Positions 18,146-26,503 of a stretch of 64,000 nucleotides of DNA are shown here, in pieces. The notes beneath the pieces were generated by a model that worked only from the letters and a program-made list of their open reading frames with translations, did not search any database and had not been told where the DNA came from. Each line of letters opens with the position of its first letter. Within the stretch, counting starts at the first letter, position 1. The DNA is taken from positions 375,644-439,643 of the forward strand of contig CAZKVC010000001.1 of NCBI GenBank assembly GCA_964556115.1, written 5' to 3'. The DNA comes from Parvularcula sp964556115 (GTDB lineage: Bacteria; Pseudomonadota; Alphaproteobacteria; Caulobacterales; Parvularculaceae). The translations under genes and the position numbers were made by a program.

Positions 18146-18643
18146 ATGAACATTCGAGCTTCCCTGACGGTTATCGTTCTGATGACGGCGACGCCCGCTT
18201 TGGCCGGCGACGGCGATACGGTCGATAGCCTTGTCACCGCGACCTATGACGTCATCTCGGGCCCTGTCGGCGAGGCGCGTGATTGGGAGCGGTTTCGGGA
18301 CCTTTTCACCAAAGATGCCGTCATGATCGCTCGTGCGGAGAAAAGCGGAGCGCTGACTGCCATCACGCCTGACGGCTACATCGAGCGAAGCGGATCGTTC
18401 CTCGTCGAAAACGGATTCCATGAGAACGAGGTGACCCGCAAGACCGAGCGCTACGGGGACATCGCCCAGGTCTTTTCCTCCTATGAGGGCCGTTTGGGCG
18501 GGCCGCATGCCGAGCCGATCATGCGCGGTATCAACAGTTTCCAGCTGATCCACGACGGCGAACGCTGGCGGATCGCATCGCTGATCTGGCAGCAGGAACA
18601 CGACGAGCTGCCCCTGCCCGAGGAGATGGACCCCGAACGCTGA
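18146..18643 (+). CDS. secreted NTF2-like (SnoaL-type) protein
   Basis: A 165-residue protein with a signal peptide (MNIRASLTVIVLMTATPALA) and an NTF2-like cone fold suggested by DVISGPVGEARDWERFRDLF, the GYIERS region and FQLIHDGERWRIASLIWQQE at the end. Such domains bind small ligands or act as isomerases. No active-site residues can be assigned. It ends two bases before the ROK kinase start, so the two are probably cotranscribed. Confidence 0.72.
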   Translation: MNIRASLTVIVLMTATPALAGDGDTVDSLVTATYDVISGPVGEARDWERFRDLFTKDAVMIARAEKSGALTAITPDGYIERSGSFLVENGFHENEVTRKTERYGDIAQVFSSYEGRLGGPHAEPIMRGINSFQLIHDGERWRIASLIWQQEHDELPLPEEMDPER

Positions 18644-18645
18644 AC

Positions 18646-19539
18646 GTGGCACCTCTCTTTGCCGGGGTCGATGCAGGCGGGACCAGCTTCAAGCTGGCCG
18701 TGGGAACCGGCGACGGCCGGGTTCTGAAGCAGGACCGCGTCCTAACCACCAGCCCGGACGCCACGGTTGCCGCTTCGCTCGGCCTTCTGGGCGATATGGC
18801 AGCAGCGGTGGGCGGACCGCTTCGCGGTATCGGCATCGCTTCCTTCGGGCCCCTGAACCTCAACCACGCATCGTCCGACTACGGCATGATCCTGAGAACG
18901 CCGAAGGCCGGATGGGAAGGCTGCAACCTCAAACGGCTATTCGGCGAAGCGGGCGGCGTTCCGGTTGCCATCGATATCGACGTCGCCGCGGCGCTTCTGG
19001 GCGAGAGCCGCTACGGCGCGGCGCGAGGTGCGGCGAGCGCGGCCTATGTGACCGTCGGCACGGGCATCGGCGCCCATGTGGAGGTCCACGGGCAAGGGAT
19101 CACCGCAGCCCACCACTCCGAGCTCGGCCATATACGCATTGCGCGGCATAAGGATGACCCCTTCGAAGGGACCTGCCCCTTCCATGGCGACTGCCTCGAG
19201 GGCCTTGTGAGCGGCCCTGCCCTTGAGGCACGCGCCGGCCCCCTTGAGCACCTGCCTGCGGAGCATCCGGTCTGGGCGATCGCAGCCCATGGTCTGGCCC
19301 AGCTCTGCCTGCATCTCAGCCTGACCTTCCGGTTGCAACGCATCGTCCTCGGCGGCGGAGTGATGCAGGCGCCAAGGCTGTTGGCGCTTGTGCGGCGCTT
19401 CTACGACGAGCTTCTGGGAGAGTACCTCGCCGAGCCAGTGCCGACGCAGGAACTCATCAAACCGGCGGCTTTGGGAGAGAACGCAGGAACGATCGGCGCG
19501 ATCGAGCTGGTCCGTGGCCTGATCGGGAACGAAGCCTAG
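18646..19539 (+). CDS. ROK-family sugar kinase (fructokinase-like)
   Basis: A 297-residue ROK kinase. The ATP-binding start FAGVDAGGTSFKLAVG, the second motif VTVGTGIGAHVEVHG and the ROK zinc signature GHIRIARHKDDPFEGTC with FHGDCLEGLVSGPAL are all present. The HxxxD/zinc arrangement resembles ROK fructokinases and manno-fructokinases. Translation starts at GTG 18646, two bases after the preceding stop. Catalytic activity is well supported; fructose as substrate is inference. Confidence 0.82.
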   Translation: MAPLFAGVDAGGTSFKLAVGTGDGRVLKQDRVLTTSPDATVAASLGLLGDMAAAVGGPLRGIGIASFGPLNLNHASSDYGMILRTPKAGWEGCNLKRLFGEAGGVPVAIDIDVAAALLGESRYGAARGAASAAYVTVGTGIGAHVEVHGQGITAAHHSELGHIRIARHKDDPFEGTCPFHGDCLEGLVSGPALEARAGPLEHLPAEHPVWAIAAHGLAQLCLHLSLTFRLQRIVLGGGVMQAPRLLALVRRFYDELLGEYLAEPVPTQELIKPAALGENAGTIGAIELVRGLIGNEA

Positions 19540-19575
19540 GCAAGTATCGCTCGGCAGCTCGCCGGGAGCAGCCCC

Positions 19576-20025
19576 TCAGGGAGCGGCAAGGCCGTCTGCC
19601 GCGCGCTGATGTTCCGCTTCGAGACGTCTGCGGAGGTTTTCGAGGTCGTAGCCTGCCTTGGCCGCCCTCTCGATGATTTCGTCGGGGGAAAGCCGCCCGG
19701 CTTCGGAAAGCGCCCAGAGCGACACCGAACGCGTGCCGGTACGGCAATAGGCGAGCGTGGGGCTGGGAAGCTCCGCCAGCGCCCTGCCGAATGCCGCGAC
19801 ATTGTCATCGGTGATCTGACCGGGCGTCACGGGAATGTAGCGGACCTTCAGGCCGAGGCTTTCAGCCGCCGCCTCGATTTCCGCGGCGTCCGGCTGGCCT
19901 TCGCCTTCACCGTCGGGGCGGTTGATGATGACCGATCGGTAGCCCTCCTCCGCCAGGGCACGCAGATCGCCGGGGACGATCTGCGGTGAGACGGTCAGGT
20001 CGGGTGAGATTTTCCTGTCATCCAT
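19576..20025 (-). CDS. TIGR01244-type phosphatase/sulfurtransferase
   Basis: A 149-residue protein of the beta-lactamase-hydrolase-like phosphatase group (DUF442). It has VSPQIVPGDLRALAEEGYRS, the INRPDGE loop and the P-loop YCRTGTRS with its catalytic Cys at residue 94. In bigR-type operons this domain accompanies the persulfide dioxygenase and may handle sulfane sulfur. The start at 20025 follows a GGAGG site; a frame four codons longer is possible. It is the last gene of the sulfur operon, 84 bases after the small oxidase subunit gene. Confidence 0.8.
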   Translation of the reverse strand: MDDRKISPDLTVSPQIVPGDLRALAEEGYRSVIINRPDGEGEGQPDAAEIEAAAESLGLKVRYIPVTPGQITDDNVAAFGRALAELPSPTLAYCRTGTRSVSLWALSEAGRLSPDEIIERAAKAGYDLENLRRRLEAEHQRAADGLAAP

Positions 20026-20109
20026 TGTAACCTCCAATTATCTTCTGACTGAGCATTTCTATATGCGAGACGCGCTTCATGGCTACTCCGGGCCTTCCCG
20101 GCACTCCCG

Positions 20110-20235
20110 TCACAGGATCATCGCGCGTATGCCGTAAGCAACCACCGATACCGTCAGCACACCACCTATCCACAGACCGACGAACCACAGCGCCTTGCGC
20201 AGGGGTTCGGGCAGGCGCTGCCACCTGGTTTCCAT
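20110..20235 (-). CDS. DUF2474-like small subunit of CIO-type bd oxidase
   Basis: A 41-residue single-helix protein, METRWQRLPEPLRKALWFVG followed by LWIGGVLTVSVVAYGIRAMI and a final Leu. Small hydrophobic proteins encoded directly after cydB (CydX, CbdX, DUF2474) stabilise the oxidase; the Trp-rich LWFVGLW helix and the position fit DUF2474, the form found with cyanide-insensitive oxidases. Its ATG overlaps the cydB stop by one base (TGATG). Confidence 0.8.
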   Translation of the reverse strand: METRWQRLPEPLRKALWFVGLWIGGVLTVSVVAYGIRAMIL

Positions 20236-21248
20236 CAATGGTACCCCTCCGCCGGGTCCATCTTCCCGCGGAACACCCAATAGGCGTAGCCGGTATAGGC
20301 GAGGATGATGGGGATCAGGATCACCGCCCCGACGAACATGAAGATCTGGCTGCCGAAGGGCGTGGCCGCATCAAGGATCGTGACCTCGGTGGGGATGATG
20401 TAGGGATAGATTGATATTCCGAGCCCCACATAAGTCACGAAGAACAGCCCCAGTGCCAGAATGAATGGTCTGTATTCGTGCTTATGAACATTCAGGGACT
20501 TGAACATCGCAAAAGCGAACCCTGCCACGGCCAGGGGCACCGGCGCCGCGAAGATGATGCCCGGCATGGTCAGCCAGCGCTCGAAATAGGCGTTTTCAAG
20601 GAAGGGGGTGAAGACCGAAACGAGCACGATGAACCCGATGGTGCCGAGGCCGAACTGCCAGGCGAACTTGCGGGCACGCTCCTGAATGTCGCCTTCGAGC
20701 TTCATGACCAGCCAGGTCGCGCCAAGCAGGCCGTAACCCACCACCACGGCTACTCCCGTCAGGAGCGAGAAGGGAGAAAGCCAGTCCCACCACCCCCCGC
20801 CATAAGCCCGCCCGTCAACGTCGATCCCTTGGAGGAGCGCACCGAGAGCGACCCCTTGGGCGAAAGCGGCCATGACCGAACCGCCGATGAAGGCGCGGTC
20901 CCAATGCCGGATCCAGCGCTTCGTCCGCCAACGGAACTCAAAAGCAACACCGCGGAAAACCAGCGCCAGAAGCATGGCGATGATGGGCGCGTAAAGGGCC
21001 GGCATGATGATGCCGTAGGCCATGGGAAAAGCGGCGAAGAGGCCCCCTCCCCCCAGGATCAGCCAGGTCTCGTTGCCGTCCCAGACGGGGGCGACGGAGT
21101 TCATCAGGAGGTCGCGCTCCTCCTTCTCGGGGAAGAAGGGATAGAGGATCCCCATGCCGAGATCGAAACCGTCGAGCACGACGTAGATGAAGATGCCCGT
21201 CGCCAGGAGGAACGCCCATGCATTGGCAAGCCAGATCGAAACTTCCAT
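20235..21248 (-). CDS. cydB: cytochrome bd-type quinol oxidase subunit II (CioB/CydB)
   Basis: A 337-residue polytopic membrane protein. The diagnostic phrases VVLDGFDLGMGILYPFFPE, NSVAPVWDGNETWLILGGGG and AAFPMAYG are near the N terminus and QGVALGALLQG follows. Subunit II supports the haem-carrying subunit I. Twelve bases separate it from cydA, and it overlaps the small-subunit gene. Placement in a sulfur-stress operon suits a terminal oxidase that resists sulfide. Confidence 0.93.
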   Translation of the reverse strand: MEVSIWLANAWAFLLATGIFIYVVLDGFDLGMGILYPFFPEKEERDLLMNSVAPVWDGNETWLILGGGGLFAAFPMAYGIIMPALYAPIIAMLLALVFRGVAFEFRWRTKRWIRHWDRAFIGGSVMAAFAQGVALGALLQGIDVDGRAYGGGWWDWLSPFSLLTGVAVVVGYGLLGATWLVMKLEGDIQERARKFAWQFGLGTIGFIVLVSVFTPFLENAYFERWLTMPGIIFAAPVPLAVAGFAFAMFKSLNVHKHEYRPFILALGLFFVTYVGLGISIYPYIIPTEVTILDAATPFGSQIFMFVGAVILIPIILAYTGYAYWVFRGKMDPAEGYH

Positions 21249-21260
21249 TGCCTTCTCTCC

Positions 21261-22688
21261 TTATTCTGCCGGGTGAAGGACGCCTTCGGGATCGACCTGC
21301 CCGGCAGGCGTGATCCCGGATGTCCGGATCGGCGGCTCGCCGGACTTGATGATGCCGGGCTCGCCGAGGGTGGGCGGACGTGAAGCCAGCCGGAAGATGT
21401 AGAAGACCCCTGCGCCGAAGACGAAGAAGTAGATCACGATGAAGGCCATCAAAGAGGCCCCCACCGCCGGGGCACCCAGCGGGCTGACGCTGTCGGCGGT
21501 CCTCAGCGCTCCGTAGACGGTGTAGGGCTGACGGCCGACCTCGGTGGTGATCCATCCCGCCGTCACCGCGATCAGGCCCGAGGGCGTCATGGCGAGAGCG
21601 AAGCGGTGGAGCCAGCGGTTGGTGAAGAGGGTCTTCCGCCATCTCGTCCAGAGGGAGAAAAGGCCGACGCCGAGCATCAGGAAGCCGAGCCCGATCATGA
21701 TGCGGAAGGACCAGAAGACGATCGCCACTGGGGGCTGCTCATCGTCCGGAATGGTGTCGAGCCCATCGAGCGGCGCGTTCAAATCGTGATGCAGAATCAG
21801 TGAACTGAGCTTGGGGATACCGACAGCATATTTCAGCTCCTGCGCTTCGTCGTCGGGAATGCCGAAGAGATAGAGCGGCGCGCCCTCGGGATGGCTTTCA
21901 TAGTGCCCCTCCATCGCCATGACCTTTTGCGGCTGATGCTCGAGGGTGTTGAGACCATGCATGTCGCCCAGGACGATCTGGATCGGCGCGACGATGGCAG
22001 CCATCCACATGGCCATGGAGAACATCGTCCGCACCCCTTCATTCTCGCGACTGCCGCGAAGAAGGTGGAAGGCGCCGACCCCGCCGATGACGAAGGCGGT
22101 GGTCAGATAGGCGGCGGTCAGGGTATGCGCGAGCCGGTAGGGGAAGCTTGGGTTGAAGACCACCTCCCACCAGTCCGTCGGCATCATCTGACCGTTTTCG
22201 AGCATGGTGAAGCCCGCAGGCGTGTGCATCCAGCTGTTCACCGACAGGATCCAGAAAGCCGAGAGCGCCGTACCGAAGGCGACGGCCACACAGGCGACCA
22301 TGTGAAGGGTCGGGCCGACGCGGTCGCGGCCGAAGAGCATGATGCCAAGGAAGCCTGCTTCAAGAAAGAAGGCGGTGAGAACCTCGTAAGCCATCAGTGG
22401 ACCGATCACCGGCCCGGCTATGTCAGAGAAGACCGACCAGTTGGTGCCGAACTGGTAGCTCATGGTCAGACCCGAGACGACGCCCATGGCGAAGCTGATG
22501 GCGAAGATCTTGATCCAGTATTTGAAGAGCCGGAGATACTTCTCGTTCCCGGTCTTGAGGAACAGCCCGTTCAACACCGCAAGGTAGCTTGCAAGGCCGA
22601 TCGTGAAGGCCGGGAAGAGGAAATGGAAGGCGACGGTGAACGCGAACTGAATGCGCGCCAGCATCAAGGCATCGAGACTAGAGAGCAT
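21261..22688 (-). CDS. cydA: cytochrome bd-type quinol oxidase subunit I (CioA/CydA)
   Basis: A 475-residue subunit I with the first haem-ligand region near the N terminus (FAFTVAFHFLFPAFTIG), the Q-loop region (KVMAMEGHYES), and the signature TTEVGRQPYTVYGALRTADS. Its length is nearer to CioA proteins than to E. coli CydA, implying a short Q loop and thus the cyanide/sulfide-insensitive branch. The ATG follows a GGAGGAA site and overlaps the end of the SulP gene by 11 bases, so the two are coupled. Confidence 0.93.
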   Translation of the reverse strand: MLSSLDALMLARIQFAFTVAFHFLFPAFTIGLASYLAVLNGLFLKTGNEKYLRLFKYWIKIFAISFAMGVVSGLTMSYQFGTNWSVFSDIAGPVIGPLMAYEVLTAFFLEAGFLGIMLFGRDRVGPTLHMVACVAVAFGTALSAFWILSVNSWMHTPAGFTMLENGQMMPTDWWEVVFNPSFPYRLAHTLTAAYLTTAFVIGGVGAFHLLRGSRENEGVRTMFSMAMWMAAIVAPIQIVLGDMHGLNTLEHQPQKVMAMEGHYESHPEGAPLYLFGIPDDEAQELKYAVGIPKLSSLILHHDLNAPLDGLDTIPDDEQPPVAIVFWSFRIMIGLGFLMLGVGLFSLWTRWRKTLFTNRWLHRFALAMTPSGLIAVTAGWITTEVGRQPYTVYGALRTADSVSPLGAPAVGASLMAFIVIYFFVFGAGVFYIFRLASRPPTLGEPGIIKSGEPPIRTSGITPAGQVDPEGVLHPAE

Positions 22689-24477
22689 GAATGGGTTCCT
22701 CCATTGAGCGCTTCTCGACGCGGTCGATCAGTGCTTCGGAAACGCTTGAGGCAACGAGCTGGGGGTCGAGATCCTGCAACGCTGCGTACTGACTAAGGTA
22801 GATATTCCCGGTGAGATGATCGAGGAGATGCGACCTTTTGAGGCCGTCCATCACCGGGCCTTTGACTTCGGAAAGATGGAAGGTGACTCCGGCGTCGGCC
22901 AGCCGCGCATTCATCGCTTCGAGGCTCTCGAGGGCACTTGCGTCGATTGTGTTTACGGCCGGGCACATCAGGACGAAATGCCGGGCCTCCGGACGGCGGG
23001 CCACGAGATCGTAGACGGTGTCCTCAAGCCCGCGGGCATTGGCGAAATAGAGGCTTTCATCGACGCGCAGGGTGATGACACGGCTGCCGGTGAGGACGTC
23101 GTGACGCTCTGTATTGCGGAAATGCTCCGTTCCGGGAACGATGCCGACGACGGCCATATGGGGGCGGGAGGTCTTGAGAAGGAAAAGGAGCAGCGAAACC
23201 GAAACGCCGGTCATCACCCCGGCTTCCACACCGAGGAGGAGGGTGACGAGAATGGTCGCGACCATCGCCGAACCATCCGCCTTCGAATAGCGCAGGGTCT
23301 CGCGCACCGCGCCGAGGTTCACCAGCGACAGCACCGCGACGATGATCGTCGCCGCGAGCGTCGCCTTGGGCAGGAAGGTGAGAAGGGGGGTGAGGTAAAG
23401 CGCGGCGAGCGCGATCCCGACCGCCGTAAAGGCTCCTGCCGCCGGGGTCTCCGCGCCGGCGTCGAAATTCACGGCCGACCGCGCGAAGCCGCCTGTCACC
23501 GGATAGCCCGCAGAGAAGCCGCTCGCGAGATTGCTGGCACCGAGAGCAATCAGCTCCTGGTCCGGATCGATCCTCTGGCGACGCTTGGCCGCGAGGGTCT
23601 GGGCGACCGAAATCGACTCGACGAAACCGATGATCGAGATGAGAAGAGCGGGGCCGAGGAGACTGCGGATCAGCTCGAGGTCCGCCTGCGGAACGCCGAG
23701 AGGCGGCAGGCTGCCTTCGACCTTACCGACGATCGCGACCCCGGCAAGATCCAGCCGGAAAGAAGCGGTGATGGCGATCGTCACGGCCACCGCCAGGACG
23801 GGCCCGGCCTTGGCGAGGACCGCTGCGGTCTTCTCACGAAGGCCCAGCTTCTGAAGAAGCGGAGCGAGCCCCTTGCGCACCCAGAAGAGGAACGCGGTAG
23901 CCAGAACGCCGATCGTCAGGGTGGGAAGGTTGACCTCGCCGATGTGACGCCCGAGCGAGGTGATGAGGAGGAAGAGGTTCTCGCCCTCCGCGTCAACACC
24001 GAGGATGTGACGGAGCTGGCTTGCCGCGATGATGATGCCGCTCGCGGTGATGAAGCCTGAAATCACGGGATGGCTCAGGAAGTTGGCCAGAAAGCCGAGC
24101 CTGAAGAGACCCATCAGGACAAGGATCGCCCCTGAAAGAAGTGCAAGGGTGATTGCCGCCGTCAGGTAGTCGGCCGTCCCGCGTGCCGCCACCTCGCCCA
24201 CCGCGGCGGCCGTCAGGAGGGAGACCACCGCCACCGGCCCGACGGCCAGCGTCCGCGAGGTGCCGAACATGGCGTAAGCGATCAGTGGCAGGATCGAAGC
24301 ATAAAGACCGACCTGCGGGGGAAGCCCGGCGAGAAGCGCATAGGCAAGCGACTGCGGGATCAGCATCATGGTGACGATCACCGCCGCCACCGCATCGCTG
24401 GCAAAAGTCTCCCCCCGATAGGTCCTGGCCCAGCCCAGGATCGGTAGGAAGTCCCTGCGTTTGCGGTGCCTCAGCAC
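22678..24477 (-). CDS. SulP-family inorganic anion transporter with STAS domain
   Basis: A 599-residue transporter: about 12-14 membrane helices beginning with AVIVTMMLIPQSLAYALLAG (SulP signature), the conserved GFVESISVAQTLAAKRRQRI loop, and a C-terminal STAS domain (residues about 470-580, VNTIDASALESLEAMNARL). Substrates of the family are sulfate, bicarbonate or related oxyanions. Between a persulfide dioxygenase and a bd oxidase it probably moves sulfite, sulfate or thiosulfate, possibly outwards. GTG start with AGGAGG five bases upstream; eight bases separate it from the preceding gene. Confidence 0.88.
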   Translation of the reverse strand: MLRHRKRRDFLPILGWARTYRGETFASDAVAAVIVTMMLIPQSLAYALLAGLPPQVGLYASILPLIAYAMFGTSRTLAVGPVAVVSLLTAAAVGEVAARGTADYLTAAITLALLSGAILVLMGLFRLGFLANFLSHPVISGFITASGIIIAASQLRHILGVDAEGENLFLLITSLGRHIGEVNLPTLTIGVLATAFLFWVRKGLAPLLQKLGLREKTAAVLAKAGPVLAVAVTIAITASFRLDLAGVAIVGKVEGSLPPLGVPQADLELIRSLLGPALLISIIGFVESISVAQTLAAKRRQRIDPDQELIALGASNLASGFSAGYPVTGGFARSAVNFDAGAETPAAGAFTAVGIALAALYLTPLLTFLPKATLAATIIVAVLSLVNLGAVRETLRYSKADGSAMVATILVTLLLGVEAGVMTGVSVSLLLFLLKTSRPHMAVVGIVPGTEHFRNTERHDVLTGSRVITLRVDESLYFANARGLEDTVYDLVARRPEARHFVLMCPAVNTIDASALESLEAMNARLADAGVTFHLSEVKGPVMDGLKRSHLLDHLTGNIYLSQYAALQDLDPQLVASSVSEALIDRVEKRSMEEPIHAL

Positions 24478-24485
24478 GCTGCCTC

Positions 24486-25403
24486 CTAGAACGCGTTGAG
24501 CGGTATCTTCAGATATTGCTGTCCGTTATCTTCCGGGTCAGGAAGATTTCCGGCGTTCATGTTCACCTGAACCGATGGAAGGATCAGGGTCGGCATGGCA
24601 AGGCCTGCGTCGCGTTCCGTCCGCATCTTTACGAAATCCTCTTGCGAAACGCCTTCCCTGATATGGATATTTTGCCGCTTCTGCGTCGCAACGGTGGTTT
24701 CCCACGCATAGTGGTCACGCGTCTTCGTTTTGTAGTCATGGCAGAGAAACATGCGCGTCTTGCCCGGCAGCTGGAAAAGCCGCCTGATCGAGCGGTAGAG
24801 CTCCTCCGCACTGCCGCCGGGGAAGTCGCAGCGCGCCGTACCGAAATCGGGCATGAAGATCGTATCGCCGACGAACAGCGCATCGCCGATCAGATAGCTC
24901 ATGCAGGCCGGGGTGTGGCCGGGGGTATGGATGGCCACCCCCTCGAAGCGCCCGACCCGGAAGGTATCGCCGTCCTCGAAAAGAACGTCGAACTGCGAGC
25001 CGTCGCGCTGGAAGGCGGTTCCGGCGTTGAAGACCTTGCCGAAGACATACTGGACGGTCTTGATCTCGGCGCCGATGCCGATCCGTCCGCCGAGCTTTTC
25101 CTTGAGGTAGGGCGCCGCACTGAGATGGTCCGCATGAACATGGGTTTCGAGGATCAGATCGACCTTGAGGCCTTCCTCTTCGATGAAAGAGAGGATTTCG
25201 TCGGCGCTTTCGGTCGTTGTCCGTCCCGCCTTGCTGTCGAAGTCCAGAAGGCTGTCGATGACCGCTGCCTCCTTCGTCTCGGGATCGAAGAGGACATAGG
25301 AAACCGTGTTGGTCGCCTCGTCGAAAAACGCCTTGATCTCAGGCGCGTCGAAGGGGTGCTGCGCGATCGCTTCGGGAAGCGGAGGAATTGAAGGCTCGGC
25401 CAT
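24486..25403 (-). CDS. ETHE1/Blh-like persulfide dioxygenase (MBL fold)
   Basis: A 305-residue metallo-beta-lactamase-fold enzyme. It shows the metal motif ETHVHADHLSAA, AIHTPGHTPACMSYL, FVGDTIFMPDFGTARCDFPG and the late His in LCHDYKT. GTARCDFPGG is typical of Blh, the protein of the bigR biofilm/sulfide operon, and of ETHE1-like persulfide dioxygenases, which oxidise glutathione persulfide to sulfite. The ATG at 25403 is chosen over an in-frame TTG at 25427 that overlaps the regulator gene. It lies 20 bases after that gene and is probably under its control. Confidence 0.87.
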   Translation of the reverse strand: MAEPSIPPLPEAIAQHPFDAPEIKAFFDEATNTVSYVLFDPETKEAAVIDSLLDFDSKAGRTTTESADEILSFIEEEGLKVDLILETHVHADHLSAAPYLKEKLGGRIGIGAEIKTVQYVFGKVFNAGTAFQRDGSQFDVLFEDGDTFRVGRFEGVAIHTPGHTPACMSYLIGDALFVGDTIFMPDFGTARCDFPGGSAEELYRSIRRLFQLPGKTRMFLCHDYKTKTRDHYAWETTVATQKRQNIHIREGVSQEDFVKMRTERDAGLAMPTLILPSVQVNMNAGNLPDPEDNGQQYLKIPLNAF

Positions 25404-25423
25404 TTGTCCTGACTCCAAGGTTT

Positions 25424-25810
25424 TCAATTGAGCCTGATGATACGGGCGAAGACGCTGCCCCGTTCACCTTTGGCAGGGGTCTCGGCCCGGGGCGTTTGCG
25501 GTAGTGCCGCCTTGCCGCAAAGGGCGGCGAGGATGCTGCCGGCGCGCTGGTCCACGAGAGAATAGAAGACGGCCTTCGATACGCGGCGGCCCTCGATGAT
25601 GCCCGCTTCGCGCAGCTTGCCCAGCTCTTTCGACAAGGCAGGCTGGCGGATACCGGTCAGCTCCTCGAGCTCGCCGACGCCGCGTTCGGCATCGATCAGT
25701 TCACAGACGAGACGCAGGCGCTGGGGGTGCGCGAGCGCCCGCAGCAGCGCGGCCGCGTCTTGCGCGCGCTCTTCGATCTCATGCCGGGTGATTGTCACCG
25801 ATGCCGTCAC
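25424..25810 (-). CDS. BigR/SqrR-type ArsR-family persulfide-sensing repressor
   Basis: A 128-residue winged-helix protein. LLRALAHPQRLRLVCELID (Cys36) opens the fold, the recognition helix lies in LTGIRQPALSKELGKLREAG, and a second Cys (Cys98) is in ILAALCGKAA. BigR and SqrR have Cys at the same two places and release DNA when persulfides bridge them. The metal-binding ELCVCDL-type motif of ArsR/SmtB metal sensors is absent. GTG 25810 overlaps the peroxiredoxin stop (GTGA), indicating coupling; a GTG further upstream has no ribosome site. Confidence 0.85.
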   Translation of the reverse strand: MTASVTITRHEIEERAQDAAALLRALAHPQRLRLVCELIDAERGVGELEELTGIRQPALSKELGKLREAGIIEGRRVSKAVFYSLVDQRAGSILAALCGKAALPQTPRAETPAKGERGSVFARIIRLN

Positions 25811-26445
25811 GAGGCACCACCAGCATACCACATGGCCGATCCGCCGCTCGCGGCTTCGTCGCTCGTCCGGGGCGCCGGCGCCAGCAAGGCTTCGCCGCTT
25901 TGCCAGCCCTCGGGCGTCACCGCGTCGCCGCCCGCCGTAACCTGCAGTGCCTCGACGAGGCGGAGAAGCTCCGCCACCGATCGGCCTACGGACATCGGGT
26001 AGGTGAGGCTCGCGCGGATGATCCCCTCCGGGTCGATGACGAAGACGGACCGTACCATGCTCGTCGAGACCGCGCCCTCATGCACCATGCCGTAGGCTTT
26101 CGCGATGGCAAGTGACGGATCTTCGAGGAGTGGGAAGCCGGGCCTGATGCCGAAATCGGCCTCGATCCGGTCGAACCAGGCGAGATGCGCATAGACGCTG
26201 TCGACCGACAGGCCGATCAGCGCGCAGCCCAGCTTCTCGAATGCGGCTTCCGCTTTGGCGAGGGCCACGAACTCCGACGTGCAGACCGGGGTGAAATCCG
26301 CCGGATGGGCGAAGAGCAGGACCCAGCGCCCGCGATAGTCAGAAAGCCGCAGGGGCCCTCGGGTCGAATGCGCCTCGAAAAGCGGCGCCGGCAGGTCGAG
26401 CCGGGCCAGGGGCTGCGCCCCTTGCGCTGGATTGTCATCGAACAT
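25807..26445 (-). CDS. 1-Cys peroxiredoxin (Prx6/AhpC-like)
   Basis: A 212-residue peroxiredoxin. The peroxidatic site is FAHPADFTPVCTSEFVAL, with the PxxxT/SxxC pattern, and a conserved Arg lies in TSMVRSVFVIDPEG. No resolving Cys is present, which fits the 1-Cys Prx6 group. It may reduce peroxides or persulfide-derived oxidants. It is the first gene of the eight-gene sulfur operon, reading from the promoter near 26500. Confidence 0.87.
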   Translation of the reverse strand: MFDDNPAQGAQPLARLDLPAPLFEAHSTRGPLRLSDYRGRWVLLFAHPADFTPVCTSEFVALAKAEAAFEKLGCALIGLSVDSVYAHLAWFDRIEADFGIRPGFPLLEDPSLAIAKAYGMVHEGAVSTSMVRSVFVIDPEGIIRASLTYPMSVGRSVAELLRLVEALQVTAGGDAVTPEGWQSGEALLAPAPRTSDEAASGGSAMWYAGGAS

Positions 26446-26474
26446 CGCGGCATCCTGCGTCCATCATGCGCTAG

Positions 26475-26503
26475 AGATAGTTGCCGATATCTGCAATTGT
26501 CAA
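26475..26503 (-). promoter_or_regulatory. promoter of the sulfur operon with palindromic operator
   Basis: On the minus strand TTGACA (26498-26503) is a perfect -35 box; a weak -10 (CTATCT or TATCTC, 26474-26480) follows after 17-18 bases. The spacer is filled by a 16-bp near-perfect palindrome at 26481-26496, TTGCAGATATCGGCAA, with one mismatched pair. A repressor bound there would block RNA polymerase. The adjacent BigR/SqrR-like gene is the obvious candidate, by inference. Confidence 0.65.

Noticed and set aside
17846..18237. Short open frames in the marR to NTF2-like intergenic region
   Set aside because: No ribosome sites, no domains, and mutual overlap on both strands.
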